From: Pseudacidovorax sp.
GTDB taxonomy: Bacteria; Pseudomonadota; Gammaproteobacteria; Burkholderiales; Burkholderiaceae_C
Direction of reading: 5' to 3'
Length of the DNA stretch: 64,000 nucleotides
NCBI RefSeq assembly: GCF_017991995.1
Contig: NZ_JAGOPN010000001.1
Span: 1-64,000 of the forward strand
Shown here in pieces: positions 1-8,899 of the stretch. The notes beneath the pieces were generated by a model. The model was not told where the DNA came from, searched no databases, and saw nothing but the letters and a program-made list of their open reading frames with translations. Made by a program: the position numbers and the translations under genes. Within the stretch, counting starts at the first letter, position 1, and each line of letters opens with the position of its first letter.

Positions 1-38
1 TTGCGCCCTTCGAAGGTCAATCTGGCATTCTTATGGCT

Positions 39-108
39 GTTCACTCGGAAGGTCCCTCTGGTGACTGAAGCGTGGTAACTCCAGTCTCCCAGACCCTTCC
101 GGGTGAAC
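39..108. repeat. Long imperfect inverted repeat (stem-loop) at window start
   Basis: The left arm at 39-54 and the right arm at 92-108 are near-perfect reverse complements (GTTCACTCGGAAGGTC against GTTCACCCGGAAGGGTC read on the other strand). Inside them a second pair (about 59-66 and 84-92) can extend the stem. No coding frame fits. It could be a small repeat element or the 3' end of an untranslated region belonging to a gene left of the window. I do not recognise a named RNA family. Confidence 0.45.
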
Positions 109-191
109 AACCTATTGAGACATGACATCTAGCTCGCCTGCTGTCGTCCGCGCGTGATCGCGCTCGATCGGCAGTGACGCGACCCTGCAAG

Positions 192-228
192 CAAAAAGCC
201 GCTGCAGCCCGTCGAGGCTGCAGCGGCT
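192..228 (-). terminator. Intrinsic terminator of the acyl-CoA dehydrogenase transcript
   Basis: A perfect 13-bp stem (197-209 with 216-228) has a 6-nt loop. On the minus strand a T-rich stretch (complement of the A run at 193-197) follows it. It lies about 25 bases past the stop codon of the acyl-CoA dehydrogenase gene, so it ends the minus-strand cluster. Confidence 0.85.
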
Positions 229-251
229 CTTGTCTCTGTGCGGCCCTGAAC

Positions 252-1523
252 TCAGAAGCGCGTGACGGGCGGCTCGATCGGCGTCTTGTCCGCTGCGTAC
301 TTGCCCAGTTCCCACTTCGCAATGGCATTGCGGTGCACTTCGTCCGGGCCGTCGGCGAAGCGCAGCGTGCGGGCATTGGCGTAAGCATAGGCCAGCGGGA
401 AGTCATCGCTCATGCCACCGCCGCCATGCACCTGCATTGCCCAGTCGATCACCTGGCAGGCCATGCTGGGCGCCACCACCTTGATCATGGCGATGTCCGT
501 CTTGGCGACCTTGTTGCCGGCGACGTCCATCAGCCAGGCGGCCTTGAGCGTCAGCAGGCGGGCCATGTCGATGCGGCAGCGTGCTTCGGCAATGCGCTCC
601 TGCGTCACCGTCTGCGCGGCCACGGCCTTGCCGAAGGCAACGCGGGAAGACGCGCGGCGGCACATGAGCTCCAGCGCACGTTCGGCCAGGCCGATCAGGC
701 GCATGCAGTGGTGGATGCGGCCTGGGCCCAGGCGGCCCTGGGCGATCTCGAAGCCTCGGCCTTCACCCAGCAGGATGTTGCTGGCCGGCACGCGCACGTT
801 CTCGAACACCATCTCCATGTGGCCATGGGGCGCGTCGTCGTAGCCCATCACGTTGAGCGGACGCAGGATCTTGATGCCGGGCGTGCCCTCGGGCACCAGC
901 ACCATGCTCTGCTGCGAATGCTTGGGCGCCTCCGGGTCGGACTTGCCCATGGTGATGAAGACCTTGCAGCGCGGGTCGCCGGCGCCCGAGATCCACCACT
1001 TGCGGCCGTTGATGACGTACTCGTCGCCCTGGCGTTCGATGCGGGTTTCGATGTTGGTGGCATCGCTGGAGGCCACCGCCGGTTCGGTCATGGCGAAGGC
1101 CGAGCGGATCTTGCCGTCGAGCAGCGGCGTCAGCCATTGCTCGCGATGCGCATCGGAACCGTAGCGTGCGATGGTCTCCATGTTGCCGGTGTCGGGCGCC
1201 GAGCAGTTGAAGACCTCGGATGCCCATGGCACACGGCCCATCAACTCAGCCAACGGCGCGTACTCCATGTTGGTGAGGCCACCGCCCTTCTTCTTGGCCA
1301 GTTCTGCGGTGTCGTTGGGCAGGAACAGGTTCCACAGGTCCTGGGCGCGGGCCTTGTCTTTCAGGCGCTCGATCACCTGCAGCGGCGTCCAGCGCTTGCC
1401 GGCGGCCGTATTGGCTTCCATCTCCTGCGCATACTCCGCCTCGGCCGGAAAGATGTACTCGTCCATGAAGTCGCTGACGCGCTTCTGCAGGTCCTTGACC
1501 TTGGGGGAAAAATCGAACTCCAT
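252..1523 (-). CDS. Acyl-CoA dehydrogenase family protein (ACAD10/11-like)
   Basis: Predicted 423-residue FAD enzyme of the acyl-CoA dehydrogenase family. It shows the usual helical N-terminal domain, a middle beta domain with the substrate/flavin loop [15 protein letters not shown], and a C-terminal helical domain ending [15 protein letters not shown] (about 389-402). Ordinary medium-chain enzymes carry a catalytic Glu near this C-terminal segment; here the local motif is DGPDEVH, as in the ACAD10/11 and LvaC-like branch. The start is the ATG at 1523, giving MEFDFSPKV, the usual N-terminus of this group; longer upstream readings run through the neighbouring gene. It follows the kinase-fold gene by 46 bases, mirroring the fused kinase-dehydrogenase layout of animal ACAD10/11. 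Family sure; substrate inferred. Confidence 0.9.
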   Translation of the reverse strand: MEFDFSPKVKDLQKRVSDFMDEYIFPAEAEYAQEMEANTAAGKRWTPLQVIERLKDKARAQDLWNLFLPNDTAELAKKKGGGLTNMEYAPLAELMGRVPWASEVFNCSAPDTGNMETIARYGSDAHREQWLTPLLDGKIRSAFAMTEPAVASSDATNIETRIERQGDEYVINGRKWWISGAGDPRCKVFITMGKSDPEAPKHSQQSMVLVPEGTPGIKILRPLNVMGYDDAPHGHMEMVFENVRVPASNILLGEGRGFEIAQGRLGPGRIHHCMRLIGLAERALELMCRRASSRVAFGKAVAAQTVTQERIAEARCRIDMARLLTLKAAWLMDVAGNKVAKTDIAMIKVVAPSMACQVIDWAMQVHGGGGMSDDFPLAYAYANARTLRFADGPDEVHRNAIAKWELGKYAADKTPIEPPVTRF

Positions 1524-1569
1524 GCTGTCTCCGGTGGTGGGTGTCGGGTCGTGAAAAGCGGCGCTGTCC

Positions 1570-2676
1570 TCAGGCGCGCTGGGCGAATTGCCAGGCCAAC
1601 TGCGCCATGGGACGGGCGCCCTTGGCGGAATTGACCGCCTGCTCGCTGGAGGCGGTGCCGGCTTCCACCCGCTTGGCGATGCCTTGCAGGATGGCGGCGA
1701 TACGGAACAGGTTGTAGGCGAGGTAGAAGTTCCAGTCCTGCGCCAGCGCCTCGGGGGTGGTGAGCCCTGTGCGCTCGCAGTAGCGGCGCACGTAGTCCTT
1801 CTCGGACGGAATGCCGAGAGGCGCCAAGTCCACCCCGCCGATGCCGCGGAAGGTGCCTGCCGGGATGTGCCAGGACATGCAGTGGTAGCTGAAATCGGCC
1901 AGCGGATGGCCCAGCGTGGACAACTCCCAGTCCAGCACCGCGATGACGCGCGGCTGATCGGCCGCGAACATGATGTTGTCGAGGCGGTAGTCGCCGTGGA
2001 CGATCGACACCTTCGATGCATCGAGTGCGCTGGCCGGAATGTTGGCCGGCAGCCACTCGAGCAGGCGCTCCATCTCGTCGATGGGCTGCGACAACTCGCC
2101 GGCGCCATCGGTGGAGGCCTTGTACTGCTTGCTCCAGCGGCCGATCTGGCGCTCGAAGTAGTTGCCGGGCTTGCCGTAGTCGCCCAGGCCGCGAGAGGCG
2201 AAGTCGACCGTATGCAGCGCCGCCATGACGCGGTTCATCTCGTCGTAGATCGCGGTGCGCTCGGCATTGGACATGCCGGGCAGCGTCTGGTCCCACAGTA
2301 CGCGGCCCTGCATGCACTCCATGACGTAGAAGGCGCGGCCGATCACCGATTCGTCCTCGCACAGGGCCAGCATCTTCGGCACGGGCACATCGGAGCCTGC
2401 CAGGCCATGCATCACCTTGTATTCGCGCTCCACGGCATGGGCCGAGGGCAGCAGCTTGGCCACCGGGCCTGGCTTGGCGCGCATCACGTACTGACGGCCG
2501 GGCGTCAGCAGCTTGTACGTGGGATTGGACTGGCCGCCCTTGAACATCTCGATGCTCAATGGGCCCTTGAAGTCTTCCACGTGCGTGGTGAGCCAGGCTT
2601 CGAGAGCCTGCACGTCGACCGCATGCTGGGAGGACACCGCGCGGGTGCCGACGAAGGTGCTGAAGTCCTGGCTCAT
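1570..2676 (-). CDS. Aminoglycoside-phosphotransferase-fold kinase, ACAD10/LvaA-like
   Basis: Predicted 368-residue protein of the APH/choline kinase fold. The catalytic loop [10 protein letters not shown] is at about 225-234 (HGD 227-229, metal-binding Asn 234) and the DFG-equivalent VLDW is at 247-250 (Asp 249). The N-lobe has a glycine-containing [14 protein letters not shown] loop. Homologues beside acyl-CoA dehydrogenases are not antibiotic kinases. In levulinate catabolism and in animal ACAD10/11 the equivalent domain phosphorylates the 4-hydroxyl of a 4-hydroxyacyl-CoA, and the dehydrogenase-fold partner then removes the phosphate. That function is inferred here from pairing alone. The start at ATG 2676 (MSQDFSTF) is chosen because upstream codons enter the previous gene's terminator region. 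Confidence 0.85.
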   Translation of the reverse strand: MSQDFSTFVGTRAVSSQHAVDVQALEAWLTTHVEDFKGPLSIEMFKGGQSNPTYKLLTPGRQYVMRAKPGPVAKLLPSAHAVEREYKVMHGLAGSDVPVPKMLALCEDESVIGRAFYVMECMQGRVLWDQTLPGMSNAERTAIYDEMNRVMAALHTVDFASRGLGDYGKPGNYFERQIGRWSKQYKASTDGAGELSQPIDEMERLLEWLPANIPASALDASKVSIVHGDYRLDNIMFAADQPRVIAVLDWELSTLGHPLADFSYHCMSWHIPAGTFRGIGGVDLAPLGIPSEKDYVRRYCERTGLTTPEALAQDWNFYLAYNLFRIAAILQGIAKRVEAGTASSEQAVNSAKGARPMAQLAWQFAQRA

Positions 2677-2703
2677 GTCTCTTGGCTTTTTCTTTGTTCT
2701 TGA

Positions 2704-2734
2704 AAGGGAGCGGGGCGGCCCTGTCGCGCCCCGC
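2704..2734 (-). terminator. Candidate terminator after the Crp/Fnr gene
   Basis: An 8-bp G+C stem (2710-2717 with 2727-2734) lies in the 67-base gap between the Crp/Fnr stop and the kinase start. On the minus strand it is followed by a short, imperfect T-rich tract. It may only partly separate the two genes. Confidence 0.4.
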
Positions 2735-2743
2735 ACGGCGCGC

Positions 2744-3463
2744 TCAGCTGTCCGCCTGCGAGATGCGGGTGAGCGCGTCGCGGTCCAGCACCACCAGCCC
2801 CGCCGGCTCGATGCGGATCGCGCCCTCGCGCTCCATCGTCTTGAGTTCCTGGTTGACGCGCTGACGCGAGGCACCCAGCAATTGCGCCAACTCTTCCTGT
2901 GCCAGCTGCAGGCCGATGCGCGTCTGGCTTCCGTCGGCCAGATTGGGGACGCCGTAGCTGCGCACCAGATGCACCAGCTGCTTGGCCAGCCGCGCCCGAA
3001 GGGGCAGGGTGTTCAGGTCTTCCACCAGGCCAAAGAGCGTGCGGATGCGTCGCGCCTGCAGGCGCATCAGCGCCTCGTACAACTCCACGTGGGCGGTGAG
3101 GATCTTGTTGAAGTCCGCACGTGCCACGCACAGGATGGTCGTGTCGCCATGCGCATAGGCGTCGTGCGTGCGCCGGTCGCCATCGAACATCGCGACGTCC
3201 CCGAACCAGATGCCCGGCTCGACGTACGTCAGCGTCACTTGCTTGCCCGAGACCGCCGTCGAACTCACACGCACCGCGCCCTTCGCACAGGCGATCCACT
3301 GGTCTGGCGGATCGCCCCGTGCGGCGATCAGGTCGCCGTCCTTGTAGCGTTTGACGAAGGCACATCGGAGGATGTCGTGACGGAGCGAAGGGGAGAGTGA
3401 AGTGAACCAGCGGCCACTGTTGATGGCTTCTCGTTCTTCGATGGTAAGAATGGGGTCATCCAT
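2744..3463 (-). CDS. Crp/Fnr family transcriptional regulator
   Basis: 239 residues. The N-terminal cyclic-nucleotide-binding-like beta barrel spans about 20-140, with the glycine turn GDVAMFDGDRRTHDAYA. A dimerisation helix follows (about 125-150). The C-terminal winged helix-turn-helix has recognition segment QEELAQLLGASRQRVNQELKTMEREGAI (about 188-215). No N-terminal cysteine cluster is present, so it is not an oxygen-sensing FNR with a 4Fe-4S centre. It sits inside the minus-strand acyl-CoA cluster, between the crotonase-fold gene and the kinase gene, and probably controls it. The ligand is unknown. The start ATG at 3463 gives MDDPILTIEE and fits the family length. Confidence 0.9.
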   Translation of the reverse strand: MDDPILTIEEREAINSGRWFTSLSPSLRHDILRCAFVKRYKDGDLIAARGDPPDQWIACAKGAVRVSSTAVSGKQVTLTYVEPGIWFGDVAMFDGDRRTHDAYAHGDTTILCVARADFNKILTAHVELYEALMRLQARRIRTLFGLVEDLNTLPLRARLAKQLVHLVRSYGVPNLADGSQTRIGLQLAQEELAQLLGASRQRVNQELKTMEREGAIRIEPAGLVVLDRDALTRISQADS

Positions 3464-3520
3464 GGCGTGTCGTTTGCGTGACTGGATCTTGCGGGCTTGT
3501 CGCAGGGGCGACCAGCATGC

Positions 3521-4300
3521 TCATTGGTAGTTCGGCGTGGTCTTGCCGAGGAAAGCGCCGATGCCGATGCCGGCGTTGGCATGGTGGAGGTTGCGCACGA
3601 AGTGTTCGCGCTCCTGGCCCAACTGCTCGCCGAGCGTGCGGCCCCGGGCCTCGCCCAGAAGCTCCTTGATGCTGGCCAGCGCATTGGGAGCACGGGCCTC
3701 CAGCTTCTGGGCAAGGGCCATCGCTTCGTCCAGCGCATTGCCGGTCTCGGTCAGCGTGTTGACCAGGCCGAGTTCGTGCAGGCGCGATGCGGTGATGCGC
3801 TCACCGTTCATCAGCCATTCGGTGGCCAGTTGTCGCGGCAGCCACTGCGCCAGATGCCAGCTGAGGCCACCATCGGGGGACAGGGCAACGTTGCTGTATG
3901 ACGCCGCGAACACGGCATCGCGCGCCGAGATCACCAGATCGCACGCCATGGCCAACGAGAACCCCGCGCCGGCGGCGGCACCTTCCACGGCGGCGATCAC
4001 CGGCTTCGGAAAACTGCGGATGGCCTCGATCCAGTTGTGCAGTGCGTCGATGCTTTCGGCCTGCACGCTGGGATCGCGCTCCCGGTTGGATTGCAGCCGC
4101 TGCAGTGACCCGCCTGCGCAAAACCAGCGGCCTTCGCCGACCAGCACCACGCAGCGTATTTCGGCATTGCTGCCAGCGCCGTACAGGGCCTCGACGCCGG
4201 CGGCATACATCTCGGGGCCGAGCGCGTTGCGCTGGGCAGGATTGGACAGGGTCAGCACCATCGTGCGGCCCTGCGTGGTGCTCTTCAATTCCGCGCTCAT
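3521..4300 (-). CDS. Crotonase-fold enoyl-CoA hydratase/isomerase (possible oxepin-CoA hydrolase type)
   Basis: 259 residues of the crotonase superfamily. The oxyanion-hole loops are GRWFCAGG and AVEGAAAGAGFSLAMACDL. The two Glu residues that classical enoyl-CoA hydratases use are not in place: the first position reads FSLA and the second segment reads NVALSPDGG. The PDGG loop resembles PaaG-like isomerases, which use Asp. I recall close relatives annotated as an alternative-type oxepin-CoA hydrolase of phenylacetate breakdown, but no other paa gene is here. The start is set at ATG 4300 (MSAELKS); a longer frame would run through a leader hairpin. First gene of the minus-strand cluster. Confidence 0.8.
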   Translation of the reverse strand: MSAELKSTTQGRTMVLTLSNPAQRNALGPEMYAAGVEALYGAGSNAEIRCVVLVGEGRWFCAGGSLQRLQSNRERDPSVQAESIDALHNWIEAIRSFPKPVIAAVEGAAAGAGFSLAMACDLVISARDAVFAASYSNVALSPDGGLSWHLAQWLPRQLATEWLMNGERITASRLHELGLVNTLTETGNALDEAMALAQKLEARAPNALASIKELLGEARGRTLGEQLGQEREHFVRNLHHANAGIGIGAFLGKTTPNYQ

Positions 4301-4365
4301 CGGGAAGGCTCCGTGGCAGCGTCGGGCCGGGGCGAAAGAGGCATGGCAGTTGTCTCCAGAAATAC

Positions 4366-4393
4366 AAAAAACCCGGCGATTGTCATCGTCGGG
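4366..4393 (-). terminator. Leader terminator/attenuator upstream of the crotonase-fold gene
   Basis: A 9-bp stem including one G-U pair (4372-4380 with 4385-4393) has a 4-nt loop. On the minus strand six T follow directly (complement of 4366-4371). It lies about 70 bases upstream of the crotonase-fold start codon and downstream of the AT-rich divergent promoter region, so it would interrupt the leader transcript. No known riboswitch fold was recognised. Confidence 0.6.
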
Positions 4394-4513
4394 AGGGTGT
4401 CGCAATGCGGGGGAAATGGCGTCGAGGCGAGGCCAATTGCGTCGGGATGCGGGGCGGAGGCGCCAGCCCTGTTAGAAATATGCATCTTGTTTGTTCATAA
4501 ACGTCAGGGTGGT

Positions 4514-6610
4514 GTGAAAATATTTAAACCTTTTACTTCCCCTCGACGCCCCGCTGTGCCTCCGAAACCTGCATCGACTGCTTCGTTTGTACTCGGACTG
4601 GGGCTTGTGCTTCCCGTTGCCGCCTCGGCGTTGACGATCGGCCGGCCGGAAGGGGCGGTGTGGATCGGCAAGCCGCTCGATCTGCGCGTGCCCGTGCAAC
4701 TGGAGGGCAGCGGCGGTGCGTGTCCCTCGGTCGGTGTGAAGCTGGGCGATGCCACGCTCTCCGACCGCGACTTCGGCACCACCGTGGAGCCGGGGCGTTC
4801 GCCGGAAGCGCCCTGGCTGCGCATCCGCACCACCCGGCCGATCGACGAGCCGGTCGTCACAGTGAATGTGCGTGTGGGTTGCGGCGCCACGATGGTGCGT
4901 GAGTTCGCGCTGCTGGCCGACCCGCCCCCGGTTTCGGCCATCGATGCCGACCGCGCCGAGCGAGCGTTGGGCGCGTCGCTGCCGCCCATGGGTGCTCAGC
5001 CGCCGCGCTCCGGGGCGCGCAGCACCGAGGGGCGCAGTGCCTCCACCGGCGCGCGCACGCGCGACACCGCACCGGCGCCGCGTGCCGGTGGTGCGGTCCG
5101 GGCCGCACCGCGGACCCCCGCGGTCACCACCGGCGGACGGCTGCGTGTAGATGCGCTCGACCCCCGCGCAGCGGCTGCGGCCGCCGGTGCTGCCGGCGTC
5201 GCTGCCGCGTCCGGCGCTGCAGACGACTACACATTGCCGCCCGCCTGGCTCAAGATCGCCACCCGGCTGAGGAACATCGAGGCCGGTGCCGTTGCGCCAC
5301 TGCCTCAGGGTGGTGCGAGCGATGCCGCCGCCACGCCGGCCGCTGCGGCGAGCGCCCCCCAGGACGCGCAGTCCGCCGACCGCCAGAGCGCGGCGCTGCG
5401 CGCACAGATGGCCCAGCGCGACCGCACCATCGAAAGCCTCAGGACCGAGCTGGCGCAGGCCCGCGAGGCCGCCTCGGAAAGGCCGTGGTGGCTCTGGCCG
5501 TTGCTGCTGTTGCTGGCCGTGCTGCTCGCCGTGGCCGGCGTGCTGTGGCGCCGTGCCAGGCGCCAGGCGGCGGAGGCATCCTGGTGGCAGCCCAGCGAGG
5601 TGGAGCCGGATGCCGATCTGCCTGCGGATCCGCCAATCAAGCCCGCTGGCCTGGCAGCCGTCGCCGCTGCCGGCGATATCGCGGGCGCCGGTGCCACGCC
5701 TGCCCCCGTGGCGGTGGCGGCCGACCCGGGGCCGGACACCATTTCCACGCTTCCCCCGGATGGGCCCGAGCCGGTGAGCGCCGACAGGCTGCTCGACGTG
5801 CAGCAGCAGGCCGAGTTCTGCCTGTCGCTCGGGCAGTTCGATCAGGCCGTCGGCGTGCTGGCCGATCACCTGGACGAGTACGGCGTCACCAGCCCGCTCA
5901 TGTACATGGAACTGCTGCGGCTGTTGCATTCCCAGGGGCGCAAGGCCGATTACGACACCACACGGCGCGAATGCCGCAAGGCGCTGGGGCTCGAGTTGCC
6001 GGCCTATGACGACTTCCAGGACGAAGGTCGTTCGCTGGCGGCCTATCCCGAGGCGGTCGAGCGCATCGAGAAGGCGTGGCCGCGCCGGGAGGTGTTGGGC
6101 GTCATCGAAGGCTTCCTGTTCCAGGCCGTGGACTCGCAGGGCCGCTCGCCCTTCGACCTGCCCGCGTATCGTGAGCTGCTGGCCCTGTATGGCGCTGCCC
6201 AGGAGCGCATCGCGAACGGCAGCATGATGATGGCCAGCGATGCCGGGACGACCTCGGCGATGGGGTTGCTGGCGCCGATGGCCGTCTCGCAGCCGCCGAC
6301 CGCGCCGCTGCCGCTGGCGGCGGGGACAGGCGGGGGCGCGGCGACTCCTGTCGTGTCAGGGCCGCCTCCCGGCACGATCGACTTCGACCTTTCAGACCTG
6401 GAAGCGTCGTCCATCGACACCATCCCCAAGGCGCTGAAGGGTCGCACGCTCCCCGCCGAGCCGGCGCCACCCGCCGCACACGAAGCCGATCCGGCGCTGA
6501 CCGTGCCGAACGATTTCGACCCGGTGCCGCCGGACTTCCAGCTCTTCGATCCGGAACTCGAGGACAGCATCCGGCCGGGCGCGTCCATCAAGAAGCCGCC
6601 GACACCTTGA
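4514..6610 (+). CDS. fimV: FimV-like cell-pole / type IV pilus assembly protein
   Basis: 698 residues with the GTG start at 4514. An earlier in-frame start at 4313 would add 67 non-signal-like residues across the divergent promoter. The GTG gives a basic N-terminus, a hydrophobic run and a signal cleavage site after PVAASA. A FimV N-terminal beta domain follows (LTIGRPEGAVWIGKPL...), then a long Ala/Pro-rich region, a coiled-coil stretch (about 290-320) and one membrane helix (about 326-346, WWLWPLLLLLAVLLAVAG). The C-terminal part has an acidic low-complexity stretch and a TPR/FimV-C-like segment from LLDVQQQAEFCLSLGQFDQA. FimV proteins bind peptidoglycan and organise the pole for pilus assembly and secretion. 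No LysM motif was recognised. The exact start is uncertain. Confidence 0.8.
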   Translation: MKIFKPFTSPRRPAVPPKPASTASFVLGLGLVLPVAASALTIGRPEGAVWIGKPLDLRVPVQLEGSGGACPSVGVKLGDATLSDRDFGTTVEPGRSPEAPWLRIRTTRPIDEPVVTVNVRVGCGATMVREFALLADPPPVSAIDADRAERALGASLPPMGAQPPRSGARSTEGRSASTGARTRDTAPAPRAGGAVRAAPRTPAVTTGGRLRVDALDPRAAAAAAGAAGVAAASGAADDYTLPPAWLKIATRLRNIEAGAVAPLPQGGASDAAATPAAAASAPQDAQSADRQSAALRAQMAQRDRTIESLRTELAQAREAASERPWWLWPLLLLLAVLLAVAGVLWRRARRQAAEASWWQPSEVEPDADLPADPPIKPAGLAAVAAAGDIAGAGATPAPVAVAADPGPDTISTLPPDGPEPVSADRLLDVQQQAEFCLSLGQFDQAVGVLADHLDEYGVTSPLMYMELLRLLHSQGRKADYDTTRRECRKALGLELPAYDDFQDEGRSLAAYPEAVERIEKAWPRREVLGVIEGFLFQAVDSQGRSPFDLPAYRELLALYGAAQERIANGSMMMASDAGTTSAMGLLAPMAVSQPPTAPLPLAAGTGGGAATPVVSGPPPGTIDFDLSDLEASSIDTIPKALKGRTLPAEPAPPAAHEADPALTVPNDFDPVPPDFQLFDPELEDSIRPGASIKKPPTP

Positions 6611-6652
6611 GCCTGGGTCGGCTGGGTCGGCCGGTCGCCCGCCCGCCGTGTC

Positions 6653-7822
6653 TCAGGCGGTAGCGCGGCCGCGTCGGCCCAGATTCAGGCTCAGCAGCAT
6701 GGCGGCCACCAGGCACGCCAAGCCGCACCAGTTCATCCACGAAGACGTGCCGCGGGCGAGCAGCCAGCCCCCCAGCCCTGCGCCTGCCGCCTGACCCATG
6801 TACATCGCGGAACTGTTGAGCGCGATGGACGCAGAGGCCAGCGTGGGCGCCAGCCCCACCAGCCTGGCCTGCTGCGACGAGTTGGCGGCGAAGCAGCCCA
6901 GGCCCCAGGGCAGCAGGACGGCCGTCAGCGCCGTCCAGCCCAAGGCCAGGCCCAAAGGCCACAACAGCAGGCTGACGCTGATCAGCGCCATCGCGAGCAT
7001 CGCCATCCCGGCACTGCCCAACCGGTCCATGTAGCGCGTGGCCAGCAGATTGCCCACCACGCCGCACAGGCCAATCCATAACCAGATCAGGCTGAGTTCG
7101 CCTGGGCCCGCGTGCAGTCGCTGGACGAGCAGCGGCCCGAAATAGCTGAAGAGCACGAACTGCCCCGCTGCCTGAAGCAGCGTGATGCCCACGACGGGCA
7201 CCAGGATCGGATGGCGCAGCACCTGCAACCAGCCTTCGCGCGAAAGCGGGGCAGGCTTGACCCCGGCCGGCATGGTGCGCCAGACCCACAGGGCGCCAAT
7301 CGCCGTCAGGGCGGCGATGACGCCGAAGGCCGCGCGCCAGCCCCAATGCCCGCCGAGGTAGGCGGCCATCGGCAATCCGAGCACCGAGGCCAGGGACCAT
7401 CCCAGGAAGATGAAGGCCACGGCCGCTGCGCGCCTGTGCGGTGGCACCAGCATGCCTACGCAAGCGGCCGCCTGGGGGGTGAAGACCGCGGGCGCGACCA
7501 GCGTGGCCATGCGGACAGGTAGCAGGGCGCCCAGCGTCGGCATCAGCGCAGACGCCAGGTGTCCAAGGGCAAACCAGGCCAGCGAGACGGCGAGGAGACG
7601 GCGTCTGTCCCAGCCCGCCACCAGGCCGGCCAGCAGCGGGGCGCCGACACACACCACCAATGCGCCGGCGGTAATCAACTGCCCCACCGCGGCGATGGAG
7701 GTCGAAAACGAAGCGGCCAACTCGGGCAGCGTGCCCGGCACCACCATCACGCCCGTGCCGATGGCGAAATTGCCGAAGAGCAAGGCCCACAGCGCCCCAG
7801 GCCAGGGCGCCTCGCGCCTCAC
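6653..7822 (-). CDS. MFS transporter
   Basis: 389-residue major facilitator with about twelve hydrophobic segments and the family loop AGWDRRRLL between TM2 and TM3. It starts with GTG at 7822, which overlaps the stop of the upstream D-2-hydroxyacid dehydrogenase by four bases (GTGA), so the two are translationally coupled. Substrate unknown. A sugar-efflux/arabinose-type or small-acid exporter would be compatible with its look, but I cannot choose. Confidence 0.88.
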   Translation of the reverse strand: MRREAPWPGALWALLFGNFAIGTGVMVVPGTLPELAASFSTSIAAVGQLITAGALVVCVGAPLLAGLVAGWDRRRLLAVSLAWFALGHLASALMPTLGALLPVRMATLVAPAVFTPQAAACVGMLVPPHRRAAAVAFIFLGWSLASVLGLPMAAYLGGHWGWRAAFGVIAALTAIGALWVWRTMPAGVKPAPLSREGWLQVLRHPILVPVVGITLLQAAGQFVLFSYFGPLLVQRLHAGPGELSLIWLWIGLCGVVGNLLATRYMDRLGSAGMAMLAMALISVSLLLWPLGLALGWTALTAVLLPWGLGCFAANSSQQARLVGLAPTLASASIALNSSAMYMGQAAGAGLGGWLLARGTSSWMNWCGLACLVAAMLLSLNLGRRGRATA

Positions 7823-8826
7823 CGGCGCACCTGCAGCGCCCCGGGATTGACGATGTTCGTGGGATTGCCGCGGATGAAGCTCACGACGTTGTCGAAGGCC
7901 TGGCCGAAGTAGAGCTCATAGCTCTCCTGCTCGACGTAGCCGATGTGCGGCGTGCAGATGCAGTTCTCGAGGCGCAGCAGCGCATGGCCTTGAAGGGGCG
8001 GTTCACTCTCGAAGACGTCGATGGCCGCCATGCCCGGCCGTCCACGGTTGAGTGCAGCGAGCAGGGCGTCGGACTCGACGAGTTCAGCCCGGCTGGTGTT
8101 GACGAACAGCGACGTCGGCTTCATGCGGGACAGATCCTCCAGCCTCACCAGACCGCGCGTGTCGTCATTCAGCCGAAGGTGCAGGGTGAGCACATCCGCC
8201 ATCTCGAAGAGCGCCTCGCGGCTGGGCGCCGTCTGGAAGCCGTCGTTGCGTGCGCGCTCGCAGCTCGCGTCACGGCCCCAGATCACAACCTGCATGCCAA
8301 AGGCCTGTCCGTACCGCGCCACCAATTGGCCGATGCGGCCATAGCCCCAGATGCCGAGCGTCTTACCCTTGAGCACGGAGCCCAGGCCGAAATTGGGCGG
8401 CATCGACGCGGACTTGAGCCCGGACTGCTGCCACGCGCCGTGCTTGAGGTTGCTGATGTATTGCGGCAGGCGGCGCGTGGCCGCCATGATCAGTGCCCAT
8501 GTGAGTTCGGCCGGTGCCAGGGGAGAGCCGGTGCCTTCGGCCACGGCCACGCCGTACTCGGTACATGCATTCACGTCCACATGACCACCCACGCGGCCCG
8601 TCTGCGAGATCAGCTTGAGGCGTGGCAGCTTCTCGACGAGCTGGCGGGAGATCTGGGTGCGCTCGCGGATCAGCACGATCACGTCCGCGTCCCGCAGCCT
8701 GACCGACAACTGCCCGATGCCCTTGACCGTGTTGGTGTAGACCTTGGCGGTGTAGGCGTCCAGCTTGGAGGCGCAGCGCAGCTTGCGTACGGCGTCCTGG
8801 TAGTCGTCGAGGATCACGATGTTCAT
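7819..8826 (-). CDS. D-2-hydroxyacid dehydrogenase (NAD-dependent)
   Basis: 335 residues. The NAD-binding Rossmann motif is GIWGYGRIGQLVARYGQAFGM (about 145-165). The catalytic triad typical of D-2-hydroxyacid dehydrogenases is visible as Arg in FVNTSRAELVE, Glu in VFESEPPLQG and His in CTPHIGYVEQ. Such enzymes reduce 2-keto acids or oxidise D-2-hydroxy acids (for example phosphoglycerate or hydroxypyruvate types). ATG 8826 (MNIVILDD) is chosen over the upstream reading, which has no plausible N-terminus. It overlaps the MFS gene downstream, suggesting that a hydroxy- or keto-acid is moved by that transporter. Substrate not assigned. Confidence 0.92.
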   Translation of the reverse strand: MNIVILDDYQDAVRKLRCASKLDAYTAKVYTNTVKGIGQLSVRLRDADVIVLIRERTQISRQLVEKLPRLKLISQTGRVGGHVDVNACTEYGVAVAEGTGSPLAPAELTWALIMAATRRLPQYISNLKHGAWQQSGLKSASMPPNFGLGSVLKGKTLGIWGYGRIGQLVARYGQAFGMQVVIWGRDASCERARNDGFQTAPSREALFEMADVLTLHLRLNDDTRGLVRLEDLSRMKPTSLFVNTSRAELVESDALLAALNRGRPGMAAIDVFESEPPLQGHALLRLENCICTPHIGYVEQESYELYFGQAFDNVVSFIRGNPTNIVNPGALQVRR

Positions 8827-8899
8827 GGCCGCCCATTTTGCCTCCGGCTCCGGCGGTCTTCCGCTCGTCCTCGAAAGGACGAGCGTCTGTCGCGCGACG

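Noticed and set aside
1570-2676. Aminoglycoside resistance gene
   Set aside because: The fold is shared, but the context with an acyl-CoA dehydrogenase and the sequence style match ACAD10/LvaA-like kinases, not resistance enzymes.
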